A stretch of DNA of 64,000 nt from Lamprobacter sp964516305 (GTDB lineage: Bacteria > Pseudomonadota > Gammaproteobacteria > Chromatiales > Chromatiaceae), in assembly GCA_964516305.1 (NCBI GenBank), contig CAZEZH010000002.1:1-64000 (forward strand). The letters run 5' to 3'. How positions within the stretch are numbered: the stretch's first letter is position 1; each line of letters begins with the position of its first letter. Positions 18,654-26,937 of this stretch are shown piece after piece. The notes beneath the pieces were generated by a model. It was not told where the DNA came from and searched no databases. It saw only the letters and a program-made list of their open reading frames with translations. A program made the translations under genes and the position numbers.

Positions 18654-20510
18654 TCAGGGTTCTTCAGCAGCAGGACTGGAGGCCGCGGCGGACGACCCGC
18701 TCACATCGGCCTGCTTCGGCAGCAGCAGCGCCTTGCCGATGCCGCGGGGATCGCTCGCAGCCTCGACCGTCCCAGCCGCGCGATCCCAGACGATCAGCTG
18801 CATGTTGCCGAAATCCTGGTCGGCAAGGACCAAATCCTGTCCTCGGTCACGCAATTCGCGCTGCACAGAGTCGTCAAACGCTTCGGCCTCGAACAAGACC
18901 TGATCAGGAAGGTACTGGTGATGGAAGCGTGGTGCGGCAACCCAATCCTGCGGGTTACCGCCGTCGATGGCGGCAAGGATGCCATGCAGCACCATGGTGA
19001 TGATCCGGCTGCCACCAGGTGTTCCTAAGATCACCACCTTGTCCTCCGAGATGGCGAAGGTCGGGCTCATGCTCGAGAGCATCCGCTTGCCAGGCGCGAT
19101 GGCGTTGCTCTCGCCGCCAACCAGTCCGTAAGCATTCGGCACCCCAGGCTGGGCCGAGAAGTCATCCATCTCGTCGTTGAGCAAGACCCCGGTCCCCGGT
19201 GGCACAAACCCCGACCCGAAGGGATAATTGATGCTTAAGGTCGCCGCGACCCGGTTGCCGTCGCCGTCGAGCACCGAGAAGTGGGTTGTATCCTCACCTT
19301 CGGGCTCAAACGACAGCGGCGCGCTTGGGGTGGCACGCGTCGGGTCGATCCCGCGCGCGAGACCGGCCGCGTAGTAAGGATGTGTTAGCCGCTCAACCGG
19401 TATCTGAACCTGATCAGGATCGCCGAGATAGCGCGCGCGATCGCGGTAGGCGCGTCGCATCACCTCGACCAGACGATGCACCCGATCAGCGTTGCTGTCC
19501 GCCGGTCCGAGCCGGGCCTCGAGCGCTTCTAGCATACCGAGCATCTGTACCAGCGCTACACCGCCAGACGACGGCGGCGCGGCGCTGAGAACCTGCCAGT
19601 CCTGGTAGTGCCCGACAATGGGGGCGCGCTCGATGACCTGATAGCTACTCAAATCCTCAAGGGTCCAAATACCGCCTGCGGCGCGCGTGCCTTCAACCAG
19701 CGCCTGCGCGATCGCGCCCTCGTAGAAGCCGGCATGGCCCTGAGCGGCAATCGCCTCGAGCACCACCGCCAACTCCGGCTGCCGGATGATGGCGCCGAGT
19801 TCGGGGACCTCGCCATCAACGAGAAACTGCGCCGCCGCGGCCGGCGCGGCCCGTAGCACATCCAATCGCCAAGCGGCCATCCGACGATAGATCTCGTCGA
19901 CCGCAAAACCGTCGCGCGCCAGCCGGATCGCCGGGGCCAGGCTCTCAGCGAGTGGCAGCTTGCCGTAGCGCTCGGCGATATGCACCAGCGCCGCCGGCTC
20001 GCCGGGGATTCCTGCAGCGAGCGGCCCGTTAAGCGAGGCACCAGGGATCAGCTCGCCAGCATCGTCGAGGTAGAGATCGCGATTCGCGGCCAAGGGCGCG
20101 CACTCACGGCCATCAATCATGACATCCTTGCCAGTCCGCGCCTGATGAAGCAGCCAGAAGCCGCCGCCGCCGATGCCAGAGCTGTAGGGCTCGACTACGG
20201 CAAGCACGGCACTGACGGTAACGGCTGCATCGAAGGCATTGCCGCCGGCAGCCATGATTGCTAGCCCGGCATCGGTCGCGGCTGGATGCGCCGCGGCAAC
20301 CGCCATCGCCGGCGGCGTCTGCCCATCGTTCGCGGAAACGAAGCCGGAGCCCGCCTCAGAGCCATCCGCAACATCCCCGGACGCACCAGCAACATCGCCC
20401 GCGGCCATCCCCGAGAGAGGGAACACCAACAAGGCCAAGAGCGCTAACCGCAGGCGCCGTCCGACGAGCAAAAAAAGGCCCCCAGCGGGGGCCTTGAGAC
20501 ACTGAGCCAT
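18654..20510 (-). CDS. ggt: Gamma-glutamyltransferase (periplasmic)
   Basis: Hydrolyses or transfers the gamma-glutamyl group of glutathione; made as a precursor that cleaves itself into two chains. The nucleophile threonine is in GEDTTHFSVLDGDG; other family motifs are SYSSGIGGGGF-like PYSSGIGGGGFWLLH, VDGRECAP-like MIDGRECAPLA, and the C-terminal LGTPGGSRIITMVLHGILAA. The N-terminal stretch RRLRLALLALLVFPLSGMAA is a signal peptide. The start is uncertain: ATG at 20510 gives 618 residues but its first 14 codons lie across the ferredoxin terminator; a TTG at 20471, right after the hairpin and with a G-rich site upstream, gives a cleaner signal peptide. The frame is open well into the ferredoxin gene, but that part is not family-like. 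Confidence 0.92.
   Translation of the reverse strand: MAQCLKAPAGGLFLLVGRRLRLALLALLVFPLSGMAAGDVAGASGDVADGSEAGSGFVSANDGQTPPAMAVAAAHPAATDAGLAIMAAGGNAFDAAVTVSAVLAVVEPYSSGIGGGGFWLLHQARTGKDVMIDGRECAPLAANRDLYLDDAGELIPGASLNGPLAAGIPGEPAALVHIAERYGKLPLAESLAPAIRLARDGFAVDEIYRRMAAWRLDVLRAAPAAAAQFLVDGEVPELGAIIRQPELAVVLEAIAAQGHAGFYEGAIAQALVEGTRAAGGIWTLEDLSSYQVIERAPIVGHYQDWQVLSAAPPSSGGVALVQMLGMLEALEARLGPADSNADRVHRLVEVMRRAYRDRARYLGDPDQVQIPVERLTHPYYAAGLARGIDPTRATPSAPLSFEPEGEDTTHFSVLDGDGNRVAATLSINYPFGSGFVPPGTGVLLNDEMDDFSAQPGVPNAYGLVGGESNAIAPGKRMLSSMSPTFAISEDKVVILGTPGGSRIITMVLHGILAAIDGGNPQDWVAAPRFHHQYLPDQVLFEAEAFDDSVQRELRDRGQDLVLADQDFGNMQLIVWDRAAGTVEAASDPRGIGKALLLPKQADVSGSSAAASSPAAEEP
20470..20495 (-). terminator. 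Rho-independent terminator of the ferredoxin gene
   Basis: A perfect 9-bp stem (AAGGCCCCC/GGGGGCCTT) with a 3-base loop is followed on the minus strand by seven T residues. It begins 26 bp after the ferredoxin stop and overlaps the possible 5' end of ggt. Confidence 0.9.
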
Positions 20511-20520
20511 CAGCCCCGAA

Positions 20521-20775
20521 TCAGCTGGTTTCACCTGTGATCCGCTCGTACTTGGCTCGCAGCTCTTCTTCGGTTTCCTTGTTGTCGGGGTCGACAATGA
20601 TGCAGTCGACCGGGCAGACCTCAACGCATTGCGATGTCTCGTAATGACCAACGCATTCAGTGCAAAGATCGGGTTCGATGACGTAGATCTCGTCACCTTG
20701 CGAGATGGCGCCATTCGGGCACTCGGGCTCGCAGACATCGCAGTTGATGCATTCGTCGGTGATGATAAGCGCCAT
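20521..20775 (-). CDS. 2[4Fe-4S] ferredoxin (YfhL-like)
   Basis: Small electron carrier of 84 residues. Two cluster motifs are visible: CINCDVCEPECPN and CTECVGHYETSQCVEVCPV. The second has the long insertion between its second and third cysteines (CTEC-x8-C) typical of the YfhL/Allochromatium-type 2[4Fe-4S] ferredoxins, which have unusually low potentials. It lies downstream of coaD, a common neighbour. The low-potential carrier could serve the 2-oxoacid oxidoreductase at the right end of the window, but that link is only inferred. Confidence 0.95.
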   Translation of the reverse strand: MALIITDECINCDVCEPECPNGAISQGDEIYVIEPDLCTECVGHYETSQCVEVCPVDCIIVDPDNKETEEELRAKYERITGETS

Positions 20776-20903
20776 AGTTCTACTCCTGCGCGTGTAGATA
20801 TTCGGAACGGAAGTGAGAAAGACCGGGAAACCCCGTTGTGGAACGCGAAGACTGTCGAGCCTACCAGCGTCCGTTCGCGGGGGACATTGGGATGGCGCAA
20901 AGT

Positions 20904-21380
20904 TTATCCAAACCGCTCCCGTAATGCAGCATGCACGCTCGGTGCGACAAATGCCGAGACATCACCACCCAACCGGGCGATCTGCTTGACCAGTGTCGAC
21001 GAGATGTAAGCGTATTGCTCGGCCGGGGTCAGGAACAGGGTCTCGATGTCTGGCGCCATGCGCCGGTTCATGCCGGCGAGCTGGAACTCGTACTCAAAGT
21101 CAGAGACCGCCCGCAGCCCGCGCATGATGACATGCACCTGCGCCGAGCGGGCAAAATCGACCAGCAAGCCAGAGAAAGAGACCACTTCGACATTGATCAT
21201 CCGCTCGCAGACCGTCCGTGCCAAGTCAACCCGCTCATCCGTTGAAAAGGTCGGGTTCTTCGCGCTGTCCCTCGCCACCGCGACCACCACGCGATCGAAC
21301 AGCCGGGAGGCCCGATCAATCAGATCGCTGTGACCGTTGGTGATGGGGTCAAACGACCCCGGATAGACAACACTGCGCAA
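20904..21380 (-). CDS. coaD: Phosphopantetheine adenylyltransferase
   Basis: Fourth step of coenzyme A synthesis from pantothenate: transfers AMP from ATP to 4'-phosphopantetheine. The 158 residues carry the nucleotidyltransferase motif in YPGSFDPITNGHSDLIDRA and the second motif AYISSTLVKQIARLGGDVS. Standard length. It lies between rsmD and the ferredoxin, an order seen in many gammaproteobacteria. Confidence 0.97.
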   Translation of the reverse strand: MRSVVYPGSFDPITNGHSDLIDRASRLFDRVVVAVARDSAKNPTFSTDERVDLARTVCERMINVEVVSFSGLLVDFARSAQVHVIMRGLRAVSDFEYEFQLAGMNRRMAPDIETLFLTPAEQYAYISSTLVKQIARLGGDVSAFVAPSVHAALRERFG

Positions 21381-21470
21381 GCTGTTCGCCCCTGCTCGAG
21401 GTTTTCGGTGGCGAGCAGGATAGCAGAATCGGCGCCAGCCAAGCCGTATCTGCCCCGATCAGCCTCTGCC

Positions 21471-22055
21471 TCAGCGCCCGCTGCCGGCCTCTGCCAGCGC
21501 ATAGCGCACCTGCCCAGCGCATTTATCCCTTAGCCATCGCCAGTCTGAGGGTAAGGCTGGCAATGGCGTTGCCTTGTCGGCCTCGATATAGACCAGGGCA
21601 CCAGCAGCCAGCCAGCCCCCCTCCGTCAGCCGAGCCAGGGCCGGCACCAGCAGCGCGGCATGAAACGGGGGATCTAGGAAACAGACGTCGAAGGCCGTCG
21701 TCGGCGCCTGAGCCAGCCACTCCAGCGTATCAGCGCAATGCACGCTCACCTGCCGAGCGCCTAGCTCGGCGGCATTGGCCCGCAGCCCGCGCACCACCGC
21801 GGGGCTGCGCTCGAGCAAGGTCACCGTCGCCGCCCCGCGCGAGGCCGCTTCAAGCCCAAGCGCACCGCTACCGGCAAAGCAATCCAAGCAGCGACTGCCT
21901 TCGATCACGGGCGCCAACCAGTTGAAGAGCGTCTCGCGAACGCGATCAGCGGTCGGGCGCAGCCCCGGCTGCGACACCACAGGCAGCCGACGCCCCCGCC
22001 AGCAGCCGCCGATGATGCGGAGCTGACCGGGCTCAGTCCTGGCCGGACGCGGCAC
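21471..22055 (-). CDS. rsmD: 16S rRNA (guanine966-N2)-methyltransferase
   Basis: Methylates G966 of 16S rRNA using S-adenosylmethionine. I choose a GTG start at 22055 (read VPRPARTEPGQLRIIGG) because GAGGAG lies 5 bases upstream and the resulting 194 residues match the family. A longer frame to 22145 would add 30 Arg/Pro/Leu-rich residues over the M16 gene. Motifs are GRRLPV, LRPTADRVRETLFNWL, the SAM site DCFAGSGALGLEAASRGA and the catalytic FLDPPF. The start overlaps the preceding M16 gene by 23 bp. Confidence 0.94.
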   Translation of the reverse strand: MPRPARTEPGQLRIIGGCWRGRRLPVVSQPGLRPTADRVRETLFNWLAPVIEGSRCLDCFAGSGALGLEAASRGAATVTLLERSPAVVRGLRANAAELGARQVSVHCADTLEWLAQAPTTAFDVCFLDPPFHAALLVPALARLTEGGWLAAGALVYIEADKATPLPALPSDWRWLRDKCAGQVRYALAEAGSGR

Positions 22056-23466
22056 TAGACTCCTCGCCCGCAGCCCGGATCGGCGCTGCAGACGCAGGCT
22101 GAGCGTCAGTGGCATCGGTCGTCGCAGTCGGCTCGGCGGTCGCACCCACCGCCACCTGCGCCAATCGCGATGGGTGCACCCGGCGTTGGAAGGCGTCGCG
22201 GACCTGCTCGGCGGTCAGGGCGCGGATGCGATCCGGGAAGACCTCCAGGTAGTCCAACGGCAGGTCGTAGAACCCGATCACCGCCAGGTAGCTGACGATC
22301 TTGCTGTTGCCAGCGATGCGCAACGGAAACCCGCCAGTGATGTTCTTGACGGCCGCATCAAGCTGCTCCTGGGTCGGCCCTTCCTCGATGAAACGGGTCA
22401 GGGTGTCCAACAGAACCCGCTGAGCCGCGTCGGCTTGAGCGTTCTGGGTCTGCAGGCCCATCACCAGAGGACCCCTGCGCTCTAAAGGCAGAAAGTAGCT
22501 GTAGACGCTGTATGAGAGTCCGCGCTTCTCGCGCACCTCTTTCATCAACAACGAGACTAGACCGCTACCCCCCAGGATGTGATTCCCGAGATAGAGCGCG
22601 AAGTAGTCTGGATCACCACGCCGCATCCCAGGCTGCCCAAGGTAGAGATGCGTCTGACTGGATGGAAACTCGATCTGCTCAATCTCTGGCTGCTCCAGCG
22701 GAGGCACCGGCGGTAGCGGAGGCGGGGGTTCCACTGACGGCAGTGCGGCGGAGAGACGGGCGGCGAGCGACTCGGCCTGAGACCGGTCCAGCGCCCCAAC
22801 GATCGCGATGGTGGCATTGACCGCCCCATAGAAACGGCGATGGAAAGCGCGCAGGTCCTCCGGTGTCAGCGCGGCAACCGCCTCTGGGGTTCCACTCGGG
22901 TTGGACGCATAGGGATGGTCCCGAAAGATCGCTCGATAAAGCGCCTTCTGACCCACGTCACCGGGGTCCTGCTCGGCCAGCCGCAGCGCGATCAGTCGAT
23001 TTTGCCGCACGCGCTCGAACTCTGCGGGGTCGAAGGTCGGCGCACTCAGAACCCGAATCAGTGTGTCCAGCGCTACCTCGAGCGCATCGGGATCAGTCAA
23101 CGAGCGCAGTCGCGCAAAGCTGGTATCGCGATCGGTGCCAATACCCATTTCGGCACCAACAGCCTCAACGCGCTCAGCGATGGCATCGGCATCGAGCCCT
23201 GCCGCGCCTTCGGTGAGCATCGCCGAGGTCAGCGATGCGAGGCCAGGCTTGGACCCGTCGCGCGCGCTTCCTGCATCGAAGACCAACCGCACATCAACCA
23301 TCGGCAGCTCTTCGGCCGCGACGAAAAGTACCTTTGCGCCAGCTGCTGTGCGCCAGCTCTGGATCTCGGGCATCGCTTGAGCGGCCTGGCCCCAGATCGC
23401 TGTGAGTCCGACCAGCGCAGCCAGCAGGCCGCGAAAAAGGGGCATCGGAGCAGGTCTAGCGAACAT
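22033..23466 (-). CDS. M16-family peptidase homologue, catalytically incomplete subunit
   Basis: 477 residues with a signal peptide (LFRGLLAALVGLTAIWGQAA) and the two-domain M16 fold. In the place where active members have HxxEH this protein reads GLASLTSAMLTEGAAG, so the zinc site is absent. The C-terminal half keeps the conserved segment EVREKRGLSYSVYSYF, whose Arg/Tyr complete the active site of the partner in two-subunit M16B enzymes. It overlaps the active subunit gene by 11 bp, so a heteromeric periplasmic peptidase is likely. Confidence 0.92.
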   Translation of the reverse strand: MFARPAPMPLFRGLLAALVGLTAIWGQAAQAMPEIQSWRTAAGAKVLFVAAEELPMVDVRLVFDAGSARDGSKPGLASLTSAMLTEGAAGLDADAIAERVEAVGAEMGIGTDRDTSFARLRSLTDPDALEVALDTLIRVLSAPTFDPAEFERVRQNRLIALRLAEQDPGDVGQKALYRAIFRDHPYASNPSGTPEAVAALTPEDLRAFHRRFYGAVNATIAIVGALDRSQAESLAARLSAALPSVEPPPPLPPVPPLEQPEIEQIEFPSSQTHLYLGQPGMRRGDPDYFALYLGNHILGGSGLVSLLMKEVREKRGLSYSVYSYFLPLERRGPLVMGLQTQNAQADAAQRVLLDTLTRFIEEGPTQEQLDAAVKNITGGFPLRIAGNSKIVSYLAVIGFYDLPLDYLEVFPDRIRALTAEQVRDAFQRRVHPSRLAQVAVGATAEPTATTDATDAQPASAAPIRAAGEESSAASGQD

Positions 23467-24889
23467 ACTGGGCCTCCTCGATCATGGCCGTTTCAGCCGT
23501 GCCTTCCGCGCTGTCCAAGGATTGCGGCTCCAGCAGCGCAATGGTCCGGTTCTTGGTGGTCAAATACCGCTTTGCCACGTCTTGGATCTGTTCCGGCGTC
23601 ACGGCCGAGAGCTTGTCGACCGTCTGATCTGCCAGCTCCCAGCCAAGCCCCACGGTCTCGAGCTGCCCCAAGAGCATCGCCTGGTAAAAGACGCTATCGC
23701 GCTCGTAGACCTTGTTGGCGATGAGCTGATTGCGGATGCGTGCCAGCTCCTGTTCAGTCACTGGTTCCGACTTCAATCGTTCGAGCTGCGCCAAGATTGC
23801 CTGTTCAAGGGTCTCGACCGAGACGCCCTTGGCCGGCGTGGCGTCGATCAACAGCATGCCTGAGAGCCGATTGAAGGCGTTGTAGCTCGCGCCCACCGCA
23901 GCCGCAACCCGCTTGTCGCGGACCAGTTCGCGACTGAAGCGAGAGCTGGAGCCGGCATCCAGCACCGAGACGAGCATCTCCAGCGCATAAGGCTCCCAGG
24001 ACCGTTCGACATCCAGCAGCGAAGGTGTCTTCCAGCCCATCAACAAGTAAGGTTCTTTCGCCGGGGCCGCGACCACAAGCCGCTTTTCGCCGCGCTGCTC
24101 GGGCTCGTCGCGCGGACGAGGCTCGAGCGAGGGCCCTGCATCGAGCGGCCCGAAGTGTTCTTCTGCGAGCGCGAAGACCTCGGCGGGATCAATATCGCCA
24201 ACCACCACGAGCGTGGCATTGTTCGGCGCGTACCACATCTGATACCAATCCCGTAGCGTCTCGATACTCATCGTATCGAGGTCGCTCTGCCAACCGATGA
24301 TGGGATTGCGATAAGGTGAGGCGGCATAAGCGGTCGCGTTGAACTGCTCGAAGGCGAGCGCCTCAGGGTCATCGTCGGTCCGTAACCGGCGTTCTTCCTT
24401 GACCACCTCGATCTCTTTCGCGAATTCCTCAGCGGGCAACGCCAGATTGCGCATCCGGTCGGCCTCGAGTTCGAAAGCGACCTCGAGCCGACCCGCCGAC
24501 AACGTTTGGAAGTAGGCGGTATAGTCGCGGCCGGTGAAGGCATTCTCATCGCCCCCATTCTCAGCGATGATACGTGAGAATTGCCCCGGCGCAAGGCGCT
24601 CGGTGCCCTTGAACATCATGTGCTCGAGTGCGTGCGAGACGCCAGTGACGCCGCCGTGCTCGTAGCTTGAACCGACCTTGTACCAAACCTGTGAGGTCAC
24701 GATCGGTGCGCGAGCGTCGGGCTTGACGATGACTTTCAGCCCGTTATCGAGTACGCGCTCCTGCACCTTCGGACCAGCAGCAGGGCGTTCATGATCGGCA
24801 AGGCGGTCGGCCTCGGCCGCGATCGGCGAGTTTGCCACAAGGAGCCCGGCGCAGGTGACCAGGGCAACGGCGAGAAATCGTTTCATCAT
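23456..24889 (-). CDS. M16-family zinc peptidase, catalytic subunit
   Basis: Processing-peptidase-like metalloprotease, probably periplasmic. The start at 24889 (MMKRFLAVALVTCAGLLVA) gives a clear signal peptide and 477 residues; an open extension to 25177 runs into the divergent ftsY region and is rejected. The zinc motif HALEH is at residues 86-90, with a downstream glutamate in EIEVVKEERR as third ligand. It is translated upstream of, and overlaps by 11 bp, the inactive partner, the usual two-gene arrangement. Its substrate is not known. Confidence 0.94.
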   Translation of the reverse strand: MMKRFLAVALVTCAGLLVANSPIAAEADRLADHERPAAGPKVQERVLDNGLKVIVKPDARAPIVTSQVWYKVGSSYEHGGVTGVSHALEHMMFKGTERLAPGQFSRIIAENGGDENAFTGRDYTAYFQTLSAGRLEVAFELEADRMRNLALPAEEFAKEIEVVKEERRLRTDDDPEALAFEQFNATAYAASPYRNPIIGWQSDLDTMSIETLRDWYQMWYAPNNATLVVVGDIDPAEVFALAEEHFGPLDAGPSLEPRPRDEPEQRGEKRLVVAAPAKEPYLLMGWKTPSLLDVERSWEPYALEMLVSVLDAGSSSRFSRELVRDKRVAAAVGASYNAFNRLSGMLLIDATPAKGVSVETLEQAILAQLERLKSEPVTEQELARIRNQLIANKVYERDSVFYQAMLLGQLETVGLGWELADQTVDKLSAVTPEQIQDVAKRYLTTKNRTIALLEPQSLDSAEGTAETAMIEEAQYVR

Positions 24890-24943
24890 TAGAATGGTCC
24901 GTCGAATCAGCGTAGCCTGGTCGGGAAGTTGGCGACGCGCGTG

Positions 24944-24956
24944 CATTGTTACAATG
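24944..24956. promoter_or_regulatory. Palindrome in the M16/ftsY divergent promoter region
   Basis: The 13-base palindrome CATTGTTACAATG lies in the 144-bp region between the divergent M16 genes and ftsY. It contains TACAAT, one mismatch from a -10 box, towards ftsY, with TTGGCG 15 bases upstream as a poor -35. It could be a promoter core, an operator, or both. No regulator is assigned. Confidence 0.35.
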
Positions 24957-25033
24957 TGGCAGCCGGACACCTGAACACCGCGTTCGGGCCACCCCATCCT
25001 CCCTATCCCTATCCCAGAAGTCGTTACAAACCC

Positions 25034-26272
25034 ATGTTTGGATTCGGAAAAAAGAAACAGCGTCAAACCGAGGCCAACGACGCTGCAAAGAACGCCAGTG
25101 AGGACCTGGGGGTAGAGGCAGCGCCAACGACGCAGACCTCGCTCAAGCAGGACTCTTCCGATCAAGAGGCAAGGCAAAGGCCGGGCCTGCAGCCGCAGTA
25201 TGAACCACCCCTTGCTGCGCCGGTGCTCGACGAGCCGACGCAGCCCGAATCAGATAGCTCGGACGGGAGCTTCGACGACGAGCCAGGGCAGGGCCGTCTG
25301 GGCGATGCGATTGCCCGCGCTGCGGCCAAGCGCGAACAGGATGCGGCCCAACAACGGCGACTCTTTGCCGGGCTCAAGGCCGGACTCGCGCGCACCCGGG
25401 CGGTCTTGAACGCGGATATCGGCGACCTGGTCGCGGGCCGCACTGAGATCGACGAGGACCTGCTTGAGGAGCTGGAGATGCTCCTGGTCGCTGCAGATGT
25501 CGGCGTCCCGACCACGCGCCGCATTATCGACGACCTCGCCTACCGGGTGAAGCGGCGCGAGGCGCTTGAGCCCGATGCCTTTCTCACTGCGCTGCGACGC
25601 GAGCTGGCCAGCATCCTGGTCACCAGTCGAGCACCGGTGCAGCAGCCGGCACCGGGCCGACCGCAGGTGATCCTAATGGTTGGCGTCAATGGTGCCGGCA
25701 AGACCACCACCATCGGTAAGCTGGCACGCCAACTCAAGGACGAAGGCAATACTGTCATGCTCGCGGCTGGCGATACCTTCCGCGCCGCCGCGGTCGAGCA
25801 GCTCCAGAGCTGGGGCGAGCGCAATCAGCTGCCGGTGGTGGCCCAGCACACGGGCGCCGACCCGGCCTCGGTAATCTACGATGCGCTGCAGGCCGCGACC
25901 TCACGCGGGATCGATGTGCTGATCGCCGATACCGCCGGGCGCCTGCACACCAAGTCGAATCTGATGGAAGAGCTGAAGAAGATCGCGCGGGTGCTGAAGA
26001 AGATCGATCCGGAGGCGCCACATGAGGTGATGTTGGTGGTGGACGCCACCGCTGGGCAGAACGCGTTGCAACAGGCGCTGCAATTCAACGAGTCGCTACC
26101 ACTCACCGGCATCACCCTGACCAAGCTCGACGGTACCGCCAAGGGCGGAATCATCTTTGCGATCGCGGACCGGCTGCAGGTGCCGTTCCGCTTCATTGGC
26201 GTTGGTGAAAAGGTCGAGGATCTGCGCCCCTTCGACGCCGACGGCTTCCTCGATGCCCTGCTGAGTCCGTGA
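25034..26272 (+). CDS. ftsY: Signal recognition particle receptor FtsY
   Basis: GTPase that docks SRP-ribosome complexes at the inner membrane. The start at 25034 (MFGFGKKKQ) gives 412 residues and the usual short basic amphipathic beginning; codons upstream to 24929 are not family-like. Residues about 10-100 form an acidic, low-complexity A domain. The NG domain carries GVNGAGKTTTIGKLARQLK (G1), DTFRAAAVEQLQ, DTAGRLHTKSNLMEELKK and TKLDGTAKGG. The stop TGA overlaps the GTG start of ftsE. Confidence 0.97.
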   Translation: MFGFGKKKQRQTEANDAAKNASEDLGVEAAPTTQTSLKQDSSDQEARQRPGLQPQYEPPLAAPVLDEPTQPESDSSDGSFDDEPGQGRLGDAIARAAAKREQDAAQQRRLFAGLKAGLARTRAVLNADIGDLVAGRTEIDEDLLEELEMLLVAADVGVPTTRRIIDDLAYRVKRREALEPDAFLTALRRELASILVTSRAPVQQPAPGRPQVILMVGVNGAGKTTTIGKLARQLKDEGNTVMLAAGDTFRAAAVEQLQSWGERNQLPVVAQHTGADPASVIYDALQAATSRGIDVLIADTAGRLHTKSNLMEELKKIARVLKKIDPEAPHEVMLVVDATAGQNALQQALQFNESLPLTGITLTKLDGTAKGGIIFAIADRLQVPFRFIGVGEKVEDLRPFDADGFLDALLSP

Positions 26273-26937
26273 TCCGTTTCGAGCACGTCAACAAACGCTA
26301 TCCGGAGCGCGGCGACGCCCTCAAGGACCTGAGCTTCGAGCTCGGAGCTGGCGAAATGACGTTCCTGACCGGCCACTCAGGCGCCGGCAAGAGCACGCTG
26401 CTCAAGCTGATTGGGCTACTGGAGCGGCCGACCCGCGGCCAGGTCCTGGTCGATGGCCTCTCGCTCGGCGAGCTGCCACGCCGACGCATCCCCTTTCACC
26501 GGCGGCGGATCGGCATGATCTTCCAGGATCATCGGCTGCTGAACGATCGAACAGTCTACGACAACGTCGCGCTGCCACTCGCAGTCACTGGCATGCCCAG
26601 CCGCGAGATCGGCCGCCGTGTGCGGGCCGCACTCGATCAGGTCGGACTCCTCGCTTTAGAACGCGCTTACCCAGTCGCGCTCTCTGGGGGCGAGCAGCAG
26701 CGGGTCGGGATCGCGCGCGCCATCGTCGGCCGGCCACCGATCATCCTGGCCGACGAGCCAACCGGTAATCTCGATCCCGAACTCGCAAGCGAGATCTATG
26801 ATCTGTTCGAGCGCTTCCATGAGGTGGGGGTCACCTTAATGGTCGCCACCCACGACCAAGAACGGATCAGCCGCATGGGGTATCGCATCCTGCGTCTCCA
26901 TCAAGGCCGACTGGTCGCCGATTCCGGAAACTGGTAA
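26269..26937 (+). CDS. ftsE: Cell division ATP-binding protein FtsE
   Basis: ABC-type ATPase that with FtsX regulates septal peptidoglycan hydrolases. The start is GTG at 26269 in a 4-bp GTGA overlap with ftsY. The 222 residues contain Walker A GHSGAGKSTLLK, the signature LSGGEQQRVGIARAIV and Walker B IILADEPTGNLD. Standard ftsYEX order. Confidence 0.97.
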   Translation: MIRFEHVNKRYPERGDALKDLSFELGAGEMTFLTGHSGAGKSTLLKLIGLLERPTRGQVLVDGLSLGELPRRRIPFHRRRIGMIFQDHRLLNDRTVYDNVALPLAVTGMPSREIGRRVRAALDQVGLLALERAYPVALSGGEQQRVGIARAIVGRPPIILADEPTGNLDPELASEIYDLFERFHEVGVTLMVATHDQERISRMGYRILRLHQGRLVADSGNW

